Source of the DNA: Tessaracoccus caeni
Lineage (GTDB): Bacteria; Actinomycetota; Actinomycetes; Propionibacteriales; Propionibacteriaceae
NCBI RefSeq assembly: GCF_029211185.1
Contig: NZ_JARGDO010000001.1
Location: 33,318-97,317 of the forward strand
Length of the DNA: 64,000 nt
Reading direction: 5' to 3'
The number at the start of each line of letters is the position of its first letter. Position 1 is the stretch's first letter. The position numbers were made by a program, and so were the translations under genes. Below the pieces are notes generated by a model. It saw nothing but the letters and a program-made list of their open reading frames with translations. It was not told the origin of the DNA and made no database searches. Positions 28,374-37,523 of the stretch are shown here, piece by piece.

Positions 28374-31352
28374 CTAGCGCTCCTCCTCCGGGGTCTCCTC
28401 GCCGGACGGCTGCTCGCTGGCCGAGGGATCCTCGGTCTCCGCGACACCGGTCTCCTCGTCGAGCAGCTTGATGGCGCTCTCGATCTGCACCTTCGCCGCG
28501 TCGTTCTTCGCCTGGTAGTCGGCCAGCTTGCCCTCGCGGAGCGCCGCGTCGGCCTCAGCGAAGAGCTTCTCCGCGCTGTCCAGGTGATTGCGCACCCTGA
28601 CGCTGGTCTCGAGCGCGGGCTGCTCCGTGCCCGAATCGGGCTCGAGGCCGGGAACCTCTTCCTGCGAACCCTCACCCGTGTCGGCGCCGGCATCGCCCTT
28701 GAACACCTGGTCGAGCGCGGCCTGCAGCGTCTCACCGATGCCGACGTGCTCGCCGAAGCGCACCACGACGAAGCGCAGAGCCGGGTAGCCGCCGGTGGTG
28801 GAGGTGGTCTGCGTGTAGATGGGCTGCACGTAGAGCAGACCGCCGCCGACCGGCAGCGTCAGCAGGTTGCCGTAGATCGCGCTGGCCGTCGATCCCTGAC
28901 GGGTGAACGGCAGCAATCGATCGGCCACCTGCTCGTTGGTGGAGATCGCGTTGAAGGTCTGGCCGGGTCCGGAGATCTGATGGGTGTCGGAGAGCTTGAG
29001 TGCCCGCAACTGACCGTAGTTCTCGCTGGTGGCATCGGCGTTGGCCGCCATGAACACCGACAGGTTCTCGCGCTCGCGTGGAACGAACACCGTGGTGTTG
29101 GCGTAGTGCGGCTCGTCGTCGCCCGGCCAGCGGATGGTCAGGAAGTAGGGCGGCTGCTTGACCGCGTCCTGCGTCCCGCCGCGCACCGGATCGTTGGGGA
29201 TCGCCCAGACGTCCGACTCCTGCAGCCAGGTGTCGGTGTTCTTGGTGTGGTAGCGGCTCAGGATCTGGCGCTGGAGCTTGAACATGTCCTGCGGGTAGCG
29301 GAGGTGCTCGAGCAGTTCCGGTGAGATCTTCTCCTTGGGCGTGATCACGCCGGGGAAGACCTTGGACCAGGTCTGCAGGATCGGATCCTCTTCGTCCCAC
29401 TCGTACAGGGTCACGGTGCCGTCGTAGGCGTCGACGGTGGCCTTGACCGAGTTGCGCACGTAGTTGACCTTTTGCGCCATCGTCAGCTGCTGAGCCGACT
29501 GGGTGCGCGAGTCGGAGATCGAGTTCTCCCAATCCGAACGCCACGAGTTGGGGTAGCTGTTGGTGGTGGTGTAGCCGTCGATGATCCACACGATCTTGCC
29601 GTTGACGACGCTCGGGTACGGATCGGAGTCCAGGGTCAGCCAGGGGGCCACCTCCTGCACGCGCTCCATCGGAACCCGGTTGAACAGCAGCTGGGACTCC
29701 TCGTTGACGCGATCCGACAGCATCAGGTTGATGTCGCCGAAGCGCAGCGCGAACAGGGCACGCATGAACGGGTTGCCGATGGCGACGCCGCCCTCACCGT
29801 CGTAGGTGTTGCGCGACTCGGTGCGAGCCTCGCCGCCCGACGGGGTGTCCAGCTCGACAGGAGTCGATCCCTCGGGCGCGCCGGCGACCACCCAGTGCGT
29901 GCTGCGCTCACCGAAGTAGATCCGCGACTGGTGCTCGTCGAGGAGGCCCACCGTCGGAATGCCACCGGAGGCGAAGACAGGCTCGCCGTTGACCTGGCGC
30001 TGGTTGCCGTAGGCGGCGACGATGCCATGGCCGTGGGTGTAGACGGTGCGCATGTTATTCCACAGCTCGCCGGACTCCACCGAGGCCAGGTCGAGTTCGC
30101 GCACCGCCACCACCATGTCGACGCTGCGGCCGTCGATCTCGTAGCGGTCGACGTCGAGCGTCTTCGGGAAGCGGTAGTACCCGCGCACCTGCTGCAGCTG
30201 CTCGAAGGTGGGCGGCATGACGGAGGGGTCCATCAGGCGGATGGCCGGCAGCGCCTCCGCGTCGGAGCGCAGCTGCCCCGCGCTGACGGAGGTGACGGCC
30301 TCGTAGTCATCGATGTCGATGTTGTCGATGCCGTAGGCCTTCTGCGTGGCTTCGAGGTTGGCGGCGATGAACGGACGCTCGCGCTCGGGCTTGTTGGGCT
30401 CCACCTGGAAGTTCTGGATGAACCACGGGTAGACCATGGTGAGGATGATGCCGGTGACCACCATCAGCGCCAGCGACACCGCGGGAATGCTCCAGCGCAC
30501 CTTGTAGGCGTTGTAGAAGCACAGCGCGGCGCACAGCAGGGCCACCGCCGCGAGGATCGTCTGGGCGGGCACCCGGGCGGCCGAGTCGGTGTAGGTGATG
30601 CCGGTGAGCAGCTGGTTGGTGGTGACCGAGTACAGGAAGCGCGTCAGGTAGGAGTTGACGGCGAACACCACCAGGCCGAGGCCCAGCATGATCGAGATGT
30701 GACGCTGCGCGGTGAGGGTGGACTTGCTGGGCACGTTGCCGAGACCTCTGACCGCCTGGGTGGTCAGCGAGCCCGTCATGAAGTGCACGGAGAGCGCCGC
30801 GATCGCGCTCAGCACCAGCGCGAACAACACGAAGCTCACCAGGAACTGCAGCGCCGGAAGGGTGAAGACGAAGAACGAGACGTCGAGGCCGAAGTGGGCG
30901 TCGGTGACACCGAAGGAGGAGCCCTTCCACCAGGCGAGGAACACCTCGCTGGAGGACGCGGCGGCACCGCCGCCCATCAGGCCGATGATCACCGCCGGCA
31001 CCAGCATCAGCATCGCGGAACGACGATCCAGGACGTCACGCAGCTGCACGAGCAGATCGGCGTCGAGGTTTGCCCGCCGCACCTTGGGGCGCAGCCGGTA
31101 GGCGATCGCCATGCTGGCGAACACCATGCCGCCGAGCAGGATCCCGAAGGCGAAGAACAGCACCAGCTTCGCCACCCACTGGGTGGTAAAGACGGTCTGC
31201 ATGCTGAGGTTCTCGAACCACAGGTATTCGGTGACCAGCTGGGCCGTCAGCAGCAGCAGCGCGACGAGGGCGCCCACCACCGCCACGGTGATCAGCAAGG
31301 GGCTGGGCCTGCCGCGTCCTCGGGCGTCAGCGACATTGCTCCGGATACTCAC
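28374..31352 (-). CDS. UPF0182 family membrane protein
   Basis: The 992-residue protein has about seven membrane helices in the first ~330 residues (for example LLITVAVVGALVALLLLTAQ), then a large soluble, probably extracellular region, and an acidic, low-complexity tail rich in Glu, Ser and Pro. This is the size and layout of the UPF0182 family, conserved in actinobacteria and of unknown function. Its ATG overlaps the stop of the PPA1309-family gene, within the conserved block PDZ-Lon / PPA1309 / UPF0182. Confidence 0.93.
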   Translation of the reverse strand: MSIRSNVADARGRGRPSPLLITVAVVGALVALLLLTAQLVTEYLWFENLSMQTVFTTQWVAKLVLFFAFGILLGGMVFASMAIAYRLRPKVRRANLDADLLVQLRDVLDRRSAMLMLVPAVIIGLMGGGAAASSSEVFLAWWKGSSFGVTDAHFGLDVSFFVFTLPALQFLVSFVLFALVLSAIAALSVHFMTGSLTTQAVRGLGNVPSKSTLTAQRHISIMLGLGLVVFAVNSYLTRFLYSVTTNQLLTGITYTDSAARVPAQTILAAVALLCAALCFYNAYKVRWSIPAVSLALMVVTGIILTMVYPWFIQNFQVEPNKPERERPFIAANLEATQKAYGIDNIDIDDYEAVTSVSAGQLRSDAEALPAIRLMDPSVMPPTFEQLQQVRGYYRFPKTLDVDRYEIDGRSVDMVVAVRELDLASVESGELWNNMRTVYTHGHGIVAAYGNQRQVNGEPVFASGGIPTVGLLDEHQSRIYFGERSTHWVVAGAPEGSTPVELDTPSGGEARTESRNTYDGEGGVAIGNPFMRALFALRFGDINLMLSDRVNEESQLLFNRVPMERVQEVAPWLTLDSDPYPSVVNGKIVWIIDGYTTTNSYPNSWRSDWENSISDSRTQSAQQLTMAQKVNYVRNSVKATVDAYDGTVTLYEWDEEDPILQTWSKVFPGVITPKEKISPELLEHLRYPQDMFKLQRQILSRYHTKNTDTWLQESDVWAIPNDPVRGGTQDAVKQPPYFLTIRWPGDDEPHYANTTVFVPRERENLSVFMAANADATSENYGQLRALKLSDTHQISGPGQTFNAISTNEQVADRLLPFTRQGSTASAIYGNLLTLPVGGGLLYVQPIYTQTTSTTGGYPALRFVVVRFGEHVGIGETLQAALDQVFKGDAGADTGEGSQEEVPGLEPDSGTEQPALETSVRVRNHLDSAEKLFAEADAALREGKLADYQAKNDAAKVQIESAIKLLDEETGVAETEDPSASEQPSGEETPEEER

Positions 31353-31867
31353 GAACTCTCACCTTCCAAGGTTGCCAACAGCGCCTCGGCAAGACCGGGA
31401 ACCAGGTCCTCGCTGCCGAGTAGATCTTCGGGGTTGCTGATCAGGCGCGCGAGACCGTGTCGCGAGCCGTCCCGCAGAACGCCCACCACCACTCGCACGT
31501 CCTGCTTCTCCGGGTGCGAGCTGACGAAACGCTCCGCCGCGTCACCGTCCTCAGGCAGGTCACCCTCGAACTGGGGCGGCAGGAAGCTGCGCTCCATGGC
31601 CAGCGCGACACCCTCGACGGTGTCCGGCCAGTAGATGCCGCTCAGCCGCTCGAAGACGTTGTCGGTGGCGTGGAAGTCGTCCTGCTCGATGGCGGTCAGC
31701 GCATCGTCGTTGGCCTCCGGGACGCGCCCACGGAGCTGAGGCTCGAGCGCGAGCAGTTGAGCGGTGCTCACCAGGGCGAACAGCCGGGCGGGCTGGTCCC
31801 AGCCGGCCGACGACACATGCCGCTCGACATCAGCCAGACAAGCGATCAGTCGGGTTGCATCAGCCAC
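31349..31867 (-). CDS. PPA1309-family conserved hypothetical protein
   Basis: The 172-residue soluble protein is conserved in actinobacteria in this same context and has no assigned function. Conserved parts include ARLFALVSTAQLLALEP and the WPDTVEGVALAMER segment. I chose GTG at 31867 because GGAGGT lies 8 nt upstream; the longer ATG at 31888 has poorer spacing. The GTG start overlaps the stop of the upstream PDZ-Lon gene by 8 bp, and its own stop overlaps the UPF0182 start. Confidence 0.8.
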   Translation of the reverse strand: MADATRLIACLADVERHVSSAGWDQPARLFALVSTAQLLALEPQLRGRVPEANDDALTAIEQDDFHATDNVFERLSGIYWPDTVEGVALAMERSFLPPQFEGDLPEDGDAAERFVSSHPEKQDVRVVVGVLRDGSRHGLARLISNPEDLLGSEDLVPGLAEALLATLEGESS

Positions 31868-32903
31868 AGACGGGCACCTCCGAGACATTTCCTTCGTTGA
31901 TCAACTGGAGCGCCGCGATGGCGTCGTTCAAGGTGGCGACCTTGACGAGCCGCGCTCCGGATTCGACGCCGATGACGTCGTCACAGTTATTTGCGGGGAC
32001 GAGGAAGGTATCGACGCCGGCCTTGTCGGCAGCGGCGATCTTCTGCCGGATGCCTCCGATCGAGCCCACCTTCCCCGTCGGATCGATGGTGCCCGTCCCC
32101 GCGACCACCGAGCCGCCGGTGAGCGGTCCCTCGGTGATGGTGTCGTAGATGCCGAGCGCGAAGATCAGGCCGGCGCTGGGGCCCACGATCTCCGGGTCGA
32201 GGCTGTACTCGAGCGTCGGCTGGTAACGATACCCGGTGCCGACGCTGATTCCCACCACGGCGCGGTGCTCTCCCTGGGTGCTGGCGACGGTGGTCAACGC
32301 CACCTGGGTCTGCTTGCCGTCGCGGCGCACCTCGAAGGCCGCAGGCTCCCCCACCTTGAGGACGGCGATCTGGTCGGTGACGTCGGCCGTCGACGACACC
32401 TCCTTGCCGTTGACGGAGATGATCAGGTCGCCTGGCTCGAGCATGCCCGCCGCCGGGCCCGACGACACGACGCCCGTCACCATCGGCACCTCCGTCACGG
32501 CGACGCCGGCGGCCCGCAGGGCGGCGACCATGGCGTTGTCGCGCGACTCCTGCATCTGCTGCATCGACTGCTGGCGCACCTCTTCCGGCGACTGACCCGG
32601 CTGGTAGACGGCCTCCCGCGGCATCGCGTCGGATCCCTCCGCGAAGTAGGCGAACACGGCCTCGGGCAGGCTGACGCTGGTATCGCTCTTCGACGTCGAC
32701 ACCGTGGTCAGCCGCAATTCGCCCGAAGTCTCGTAGACGGGCAGGCCCGAGACCGTGATGACGGGGCGCTGATCGTGGGTTCCCAGCACGTCCAACGTCT
32801 GGCCTGGGCGCCAGGTGACATAGGGCACGGGAAGGATCACGAGGAACAACGCGAGCACCACGAAGAGGATCGAGGAGACGATGGCCACCGCGTTGCGCGT
32901 CAT
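31860..32903 (-). CDS. PDZ and Lon-protease domain protein (YlbL family)
   Basis: The 347-residue protein has one N-terminal membrane anchor (IVSSILFVVLALFLVILPVP), a PDZ domain (about residues 140-220, GMLEPGDLIISVNGKEV) and a C-terminal Lon-type (S16) domain with the Ser of GPSAGLIFALGIYD and the Lys of GIRQKIAAADKAG forming the catalytic dyad. It lacks an ATPase domain. The protease domain should be outside the membrane. GGGAGGG precedes the ATG. Confidence 0.92.
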   Translation of the reverse strand: MTRNAVAIVSSILFVVLALFLVILPVPYVTWRPGQTLDVLGTHDQRPVITVSGLPVYETSGELRLTTVSTSKSDTSVSLPEAVFAYFAEGSDAMPREAVYQPGQSPEEVRQQSMQQMQESRDNAMVAALRAAGVAVTEVPMVTGVVSSGPAAGMLEPGDLIISVNGKEVSSTADVTDQIAVLKVGEPAAFEVRRDGKQTQVALTTVASTQGEHRAVVGISVGTGYRYQPTLEYSLDPEIVGPSAGLIFALGIYDTITEGPLTGGSVVAGTGTIDPTGKVGSIGGIRQKIAAADKAGVDTFLVPANNCDDVIGVESGARLVKVATLNDAIAALQLINEGNVSEVPVCG

Positions 32904-33013
32904 CCGCCCTCCCTTCGCCTTCGGTGTGCGTGAACCACCGTATCAAGAGCGCCAAGGAGGGCGACGCGCACCTCGCTTGCTCCGTACGGTTGAATGGGAC
33001 AAGGAGGTAGCTG

Positions 33014-34342
33014 ATGAGTTCCGAGAACACCCCCCAAGGTCCCTTCGACTTCGAGCAACTGCGACGGATGCTCGAGCAGATGGGTTTCACCGTCGGAGGA
33101 GATTTGAACCTGCCGGACCTGATGGCCCAGTTCGGCAAGATGGCGGGTCCGGGCATGGGCGTCTTCGGCATGACCAACGCCGATCGCGACCCCGACGCCG
33201 CCTGGCTCACCACCATCACCGCTGCCAAGCAGCTCACCTCCGAGCAGGCTCCCGACCCGGCCCTCACCAAACAGGAGCGCGACGTTCTCGTCGACGCGGA
33301 GCGGCTGGCTCAGTCGTGGCTCGACGAGCACACCACCATGCCGCCCACCTATCGGGTTGCGCGCGCGGTGACCCGCACCGAGTGGCTCGACGAGTCCAGC
33401 CCGTCCTGGCGGCGCATCGTGGAGCCGATCATCGAAGGCCTCGGCGATGCACTGGAACGCGAGGCGAGCCCCGGACTCGATCCGCAGGATCCGATGGGAG
33501 CGATGCTCGCCCCCTTGATGAGGCAGTCGGCATCGCTGATGTACCGCGATCGGCTGAAGCGCGAGCTTTCCCGCGTGGCCTGCGACACTCTGACGGGCAC
33601 GGAGGTAGGCTTCAACATCCTCCCCTCTCCCGACGTGGTGCTGCTGCCCTCCAACCTGGCCCAGTTCACCCAGGATCTCGACGCGTCGGAGTCCGACGTC
33701 GTGCTCTACCTCACCGTGCGCGAGGCGTTGCGGCAGCGGCTGTTCAACCACGTCGGATGGCTGAGCCCGCAGATCCAGGCGCTGCTGGCGCACTTCGCGC
33801 GGGAGATCACCATCGACCTCGAGGCGATCACGGAGCAGTTCGATCCCAGCCGGTTCGAGTCCATGTCGATCGAGGACGTCATCGCCGTCGGCGAGCAGGT
33901 CCGAGGGTCCTTCTTCAAACCGGCGAGCACGCCGGAGCAGATGGAGATCCTGGAGCGCCTCGAGGTGTTGCTCACCCTCGTCGAGGGCTGGGTAGATCAC
34001 GTCACGGCCAGGGTGACCGCCAAGTGGATGCCCAGCGCCGCCCAGCTCCAAGAGCTGGTGCGCCGCCGTCGCGCGGCGGGAAGCCCTGTGCGCTCGGTGC
34101 TGCAGGAGCTGATCGGGCTGACGCTGCGTCCCCGGCTGGTGCGCGACGCCGAGAATCTCTGGGCCGCCATCGAGCACGACCGGGGCGTCGACGGCCGCGA
34201 CGCGGTGTGGCAGCATCCCGACCTGATCCCCAGCGCCTCCCATCTGGCCGACCCCCTCTCGTTCCTCTCCGAGGACGCCGGTGCACCGGTGGAGGACGAC
34301 TTCGACGCCGAACTCCGCAAGCTGCTCGACCAGGGCGAGTGA
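33014..34342 (+). CDS. Zincin_2 (DUF2342) family protein with degenerate metal motif
   Basis: The 442-residue protein matches the actinobacterial DUF2342/Zincin_2 family in length and context (next to the PDZ-Lon gene). The putative metalloprotease motif sits at about residues 236-247 but reads REALRQRLFNH, with Arg where a zinc-binding His is expected, so catalytic activity is doubtful. The start is secure: AAGGAGG lies 6 nt before the ATG. A long hairpin 50 bp after the stop is its likely terminator. Confidence 0.82.
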   Translation: MSSENTPQGPFDFEQLRRMLEQMGFTVGGDLNLPDLMAQFGKMAGPGMGVFGMTNADRDPDAAWLTTITAAKQLTSEQAPDPALTKQERDVLVDAERLAQSWLDEHTTMPPTYRVARAVTRTEWLDESSPSWRRIVEPIIEGLGDALEREASPGLDPQDPMGAMLAPLMRQSASLMYRDRLKRELSRVACDTLTGTEVGFNILPSPDVVLLPSNLAQFTQDLDASESDVVLYLTVREALRQRLFNHVGWLSPQIQALLAHFAREITIDLEAITEQFDPSRFESMSIEDVIAVGEQVRGSFFKPASTPEQMEILERLEVLLTLVEGWVDHVTARVTAKWMPSAAQLQELVRRRRAAGSPVRSVLQELIGLTLRPRLVRDAENLWAAIEHDRGVDGRDAVWQHPDLIPSASHLADPLSFLSEDAGAPVEDDFDAELRKLLDQGE

Positions 34343-34391
34343 AGGTGAGTTGACGCCGAGCGGCGGCACGCGGTTTACTTCCCAGCAGTGG

Positions 34392-34438
34392 GTTCCGTGG
34401 TTCGGCCCGCAGGGGAAGGCGGGTCCGGACCACGGGAC
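34392..34438 (+). terminator. Terminator-like hairpin after the Zincin_2 gene
   Basis: Arms GTTCCGTGGTTCGGCCCGC and GCGGGTCCGGACCACGGGAC pair over 19 bp with one bulge, and the mismatches are G-U wobbles in plus-strand RNA. TCCTTTG follows, a weak U-tract. Confidence 0.6.
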
Positions 34439-34479
34439 TCCTTTGCGTGTCAGGAGCTGGTGTGGCTACCCCCGCCCGC

Positions 34480-34485
34480 TACAGT
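34480..34485 (+). promoter_or_regulatory. Possible -10 element for the DUF5679 gene
   Basis: TACAGT lies 56 nt before the DUF5679 ATG, after the upstream terminator. No good -35 box is seen. Confidence 0.35.
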
Positions 34486-34541
34486 GAACGGTGTGCTGTC
34501 CCCATTCGGGGGAGACGGTCAAAGATCTTTAGGAGGATTCA

Positions 34542-34703
34542 ATGGCAGAAGAGACGTGGGAAGGCGAGTTCTACTGCGTGAAGTGCAAGGCCAAGCGCCA
34601 GGCCTCGGGCAACGTCGTTGTCAACGCCAAGGGCACCAAGATGGCCAAGGGCAAGTGCCCCGAGTGCGGCACCAACCTCAACCGTATTCTCGGCAAGGCC
34701 TGA
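34542..34703 (+). CDS. DUF5679 small zinc-ribbon protein
   Basis: The 53-residue protein (MAEETWEGEFYCVKCKAKRQ..) has two CxxC pairs, FYCVKCK and GKCPECG, spaced as in a zinc ribbon, with a basic middle (NAKGTKMAKGK). A textbook AGGAGG lies 5 nt before the ATG and a strong hairpin follows. The family is conserved in actinobacteria and its function is unknown; the ribbon and basic charge suggest nucleic-acid or ribosome contact. Strong expression signals suggest an abundant protein. Confidence 0.9.
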   Translation: MAEETWEGEFYCVKCKAKRQASGNVVVNAKGTKMAKGKCPECGTNLNRILGKA

Positions 34704-34726
34704 GTTACACGCAGTCAAGCGACTAC

Positions 34727-34769
34727 CGCTGGGGCGGGATCGATCATCGCGATCGGTCCCGCCCCAGCG
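34727..34769 (+). terminator. Terminator-like hairpin after the DUF5679 gene
   Basis: CGCTGGGGCGGGAT.. and ..GTCCCGCCCCAGCG form a GC-rich stem of about 17 bp beginning 24 bp past the stop. There is no long U-tract. Confidence 0.65.
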
Positions 34770-34863
34770 CTGTGCCCGGCGGTGTTGCCCGACATGCCGC
34801 TGGTGTTGTCCGGTTGGCCTCAAGGTCTATGCGTGGCGCGGGCTGTGCCCCAGGATCATGGTC

Positions 34864-35364
34864 ATGGTTGACGTTCAGGTGGTCGGCGCGCGCGAGCGCG
34901 CCATGCACGCCGCCGCCATGCTGCGCTCGTCCGGTCTGAGCGTCCGCCTCGCTCCGTATCTCCCGTCCGCCGCCGGCCTGCCCAATCGCGGGGCACTCAC
35001 CCTGCTGCTCTGGCGCCCCGGGCACGATCCCGTCCTGGAGGAGGCCCTGTTCGCCGACGGTACCCCGAGTCTGCACTGCTGGTGGGGCGACGCGGACGCC
35101 GAAGTGGGGCCGTTCGTCGTCAGCGGCGCCGGACCGTGTCCCCGCTGCCAGCGCTGCCGCCAGCCCCTCTCGCGCTCCGAGAGTCCGACGCTGCGCGCCT
35201 GGGCCCTCAGTTGGGCCTCGCTGCAGGCCCAGGCGTATCTGGCGCACGGCACCAGCGAGCTGATCGGAGCACAGTGGTCGTGGAGCCTCGGCGATCCGGG
35301 CCTCACCTCCACCACGTGGCACCGGCAGGAGGGCTGCCCCACCCCTGGCTGTGGCCCGCTATGA
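34864..35364 (+). CDS. TOMM leader-binding-like / E1-like zinc protein beside uvrD2
   Basis: The 166-residue protein resembles the C-terminal part of the actinobacterial proteins annotated as TOMM precursor leader-peptide-binding proteins: VGPFVVSGAGPCPRCQRC, an Ala-rich helix (SWASLQAQAYLAH) and the closing Cys pair EGCPTPGC. The four or more Cys would bind structural zinc. These homologues occur next to uvrD2 without any precursor-peptide genes, so a role in peptide modification is unproven. I chose the ATG at 34864 because AGGA is 8 nt upstream; another ATG is at 34858. Its stop overlaps the convergent uvrD2 gene by 6 bp. Confidence 0.62.
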   Translation: MVDVQVVGARERAMHAAAMLRSSGLSVRLAPYLPSAAGLPNRGALTLLLWRPGHDPVLEEALFADGTPSLHCWWGDADAEVGPFVVSGAGPCPRCQRCRQPLSRSESPTLRAWALSWASLQAQAYLAHGTSELIGAQWSWSLGDPGLTSTTWHRQEGCPTPGCGPL

Positions 35365-37401
35365 GTGAGAGAGCACCACGTCGAGACAGGCCTGGCCGTA
35401 ACGATCGGCCTTGACCTTCCCGATCCCCGGCAGCTTCAGCAACTCCGGCACCGACCGCGGAACGGACTCGGCGATGGCTTGCAGAGTGGCGTCGGTGAAC
35501 ACGACGAAGGCCGGTACCTTCGCCTCCTCCGCCGTCGTCTTTCGCCATGCCTTCAGCGACGCCAGCAGCTCTTCGTCGTAAGCCACCTCGCAGTCTTCAT
35601 GCCGGCCCAGCTTTCGCTCGGTCGCGGAGTGCAGCAGGGCGCCGCAGACCTTGCAGGGCCGCGACTTGAGCGACGTCGCGCGCTGCCTGGGCGCCTCGTC
35701 CCGGGGCGCCGCCGGCCCCCCGATCCCCGCGAGGAAACGCGACCGGCTGGACTGGCCGCCCTGCCACCGCCACGCCCAGCTGAGCCGCAGTTGGCGGCGC
35801 GCCCGGGTGATGGCGACGTAGAGCAGCCGTCGCTCCTCCGACAGCGCCGGCTCCTCCTGGCTCAGCACGAACGGAACCAGCCCTTCGCGCAGGCCGACGA
35901 TGGCCACGTCGTCCCATTCCAGGCCCTTGGCGGCATGCATGGTGCTGAGGGTGACCGCCGCCGCGACGGGCGAGTGCTGCCACGACGCCCGTTCACCCAA
36001 CCACGCGGCGGCCTCGCCGAGACTCCAGCCGTCCCGGTCGTCCCTATCGAGGGCTTCTTCGCGCAGGGTGTCGCGCAAGGCGGTGAGCGACTCCCAGCGC
36101 TCCCGCTGCCGTCCCTGTCCGGACGGCGGCTCGGTGGTCCAGCCCAGCTGGGCGAGCACCCCGTCGAGCGCCTCCAGCGCAGGCTGATCGGGGGCGGTCT
36201 CGGCGGCGCGCTGCACGCCGGTGACGGCCTGGCGCACCTCGGCCCGCTCGTAGAAGCGCTCGCTGCCGCGCACCGTGTACGGGACGTCACGCGCGCTCAA
36301 CGCCGCTTCGAGTGCGGGTGCTTGGGCATTTATTCGGTAGAGCACGGCCATCTCGGCCCACGCGGTGCCGGCCGCTGCGCGCTGGCGCAGCCACTCGGCG
36401 ACATCCTCTGCCTCGAAGCGTTCAGTGGTGGATGGGTCGAGAATGGGCATGGGCCCAGGCGCTTGGGTGGGACGCAAGGTCTCCGTCCTCGACGGGCGCA
36501 GCACCTTGGTGCCGACGCCCAGGATCTGCGGCGTGGAGCGGTAGTTGCGCACCAGGTGAATCGTCTTGGCTCCGGGATGCTCGTCGGCGAACCCCAGCAG
36601 GAAGCCGGGATCCGCGCCCGCGAAGGAGTGGATGGCCTGATTGGGGTCGCCCACCACGCAGACATCGTCGCGGCCGTCGACCCAGAGCGAGATCAGGCGG
36701 TGCTGCAGCGCCGAGACGTCCTGGTACTCGTCGACGACGAAGTGGCGGTAGGCCGACCGAATCTCCTCTGCCGCGGCCGGGTGCTCGCTGAGCAGAACGG
36801 CGTTGCAAAGCAGCAGGTCGTTGAAGTCGACCACTCCGGAATCAGTCTTGAGCTTCTCGTAGGCCGCGAACACGGCCCCCACCCTCGCCGGCTCCAGACC
36901 GGAGACCACCCGGCCCGTAGCGATCTCGGCGTATCGGGACGGCGTAACGTTGCTGGTCTTCGCCCAGCCGATCTCGGTGTCGAGGTCGCGCACCAGCGCA
37001 GTATCCGAGCCCCCGGTGACTTGATGGGCCGCCCGGGCCACCAGTGAGAACGTGTTGTCGGCCAGCGGCGGGAACGGCGCGCCGTAGACCTTGGGCCAGA
37101 AGAACTGGCACTGCCGCAGCGCCGCGGCGTGGATGGTGCGCGCCTGAGCCGAGCGCACCCCCAGCTGTGCCAGCCGGGAACGCATCTCGCCCGCCGCGCG
37201 CGTGGTGAAGGTGACCGCCAGCACCGCGGAGGCCTGATAGCGCCCCTCAGCCACCGCGTAGGCCACCCGATGCGTGATCGCACGCGTCTTTCCGGTGCCG
37301 GCGCCGGCCAGCACCACGACGGGACTGTCCAGCGACGTCGCCACCTGCCGCTGCTCCGGATCGAGGAACTCGAGAATCTGCTCTCCACTCACCCGCCCCA
37401 T
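35359..37401 (-). CDS. uvrD2: ATP-dependent DNA helicase UvrD2 with C-terminal HRDC domain
   Basis: From the ATG at 37401 (MGRVSGEQILEFLDPEQRQV) the protein is 680 residues. It has superfamily 1A motifs: Walker A AGAGTGKTRAI, VDEYQDVSALQHRL, VVGDPNQAIHSFAGA, the QTxx-like STMHAAKGLEWDDV and VAITRARRQL. The C-terminus has a zinc-like CKVCGALL..C segment and an HRDC domain (LKLPGIGKVKADRYG), which defines the mycobacterial UvrD2 type. It unwinds DNA 3'-5' in repair or replication restart. It diverges from recC. Confidence 0.94.
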   Translation of the reverse strand: MGRVSGEQILEFLDPEQRQVATSLDSPVVVLAGAGTGKTRAITHRVAYAVAEGRYQASAVLAVTFTTRAAGEMRSRLAQLGVRSAQARTIHAAALRQCQFFWPKVYGAPFPPLADNTFSLVARAAHQVTGGSDTALVRDLDTEIGWAKTSNVTPSRYAEIATGRVVSGLEPARVGAVFAAYEKLKTDSGVVDFNDLLLCNAVLLSEHPAAAEEIRSAYRHFVVDEYQDVSALQHRLISLWVDGRDDVCVVGDPNQAIHSFAGADPGFLLGFADEHPGAKTIHLVRNYRSTPQILGVGTKVLRPSRTETLRPTQAPGPMPILDPSTTERFEAEDVAEWLRQRAAAGTAWAEMAVLYRINAQAPALEAALSARDVPYTVRGSERFYERAEVRQAVTGVQRAAETAPDQPALEALDGVLAQLGWTTEPPSGQGRQRERWESLTALRDTLREEALDRDDRDGWSLGEAAAWLGERASWQHSPVAAAVTLSTMHAAKGLEWDDVAIVGLREGLVPFVLSQEEPALSEERRLLYVAITRARRQLRLSWAWRWQGGQSSRSRFLAGIGGPAAPRDEAPRQRATSLKSRPCKVCGALLHSATERKLGRHEDCEVAYDEELLASLKAWRKTTAEEAKVPAFVVFTDATLQAIAESVPRSVPELLKLPGIGKVKADRYGQACLDVVLSHS

Positions 37402-37523
37402 TGTGCCGGGCCCCACCGACAGTCCGATCTCGCGGCCACGCCTCTGCTCGTCTCGTGTCGTCTCTCGCACTTCTGTCGGAGGGGATCACTAGGGTGTGAA
37501 GCGACAGACGATGAGGAGGCGAT

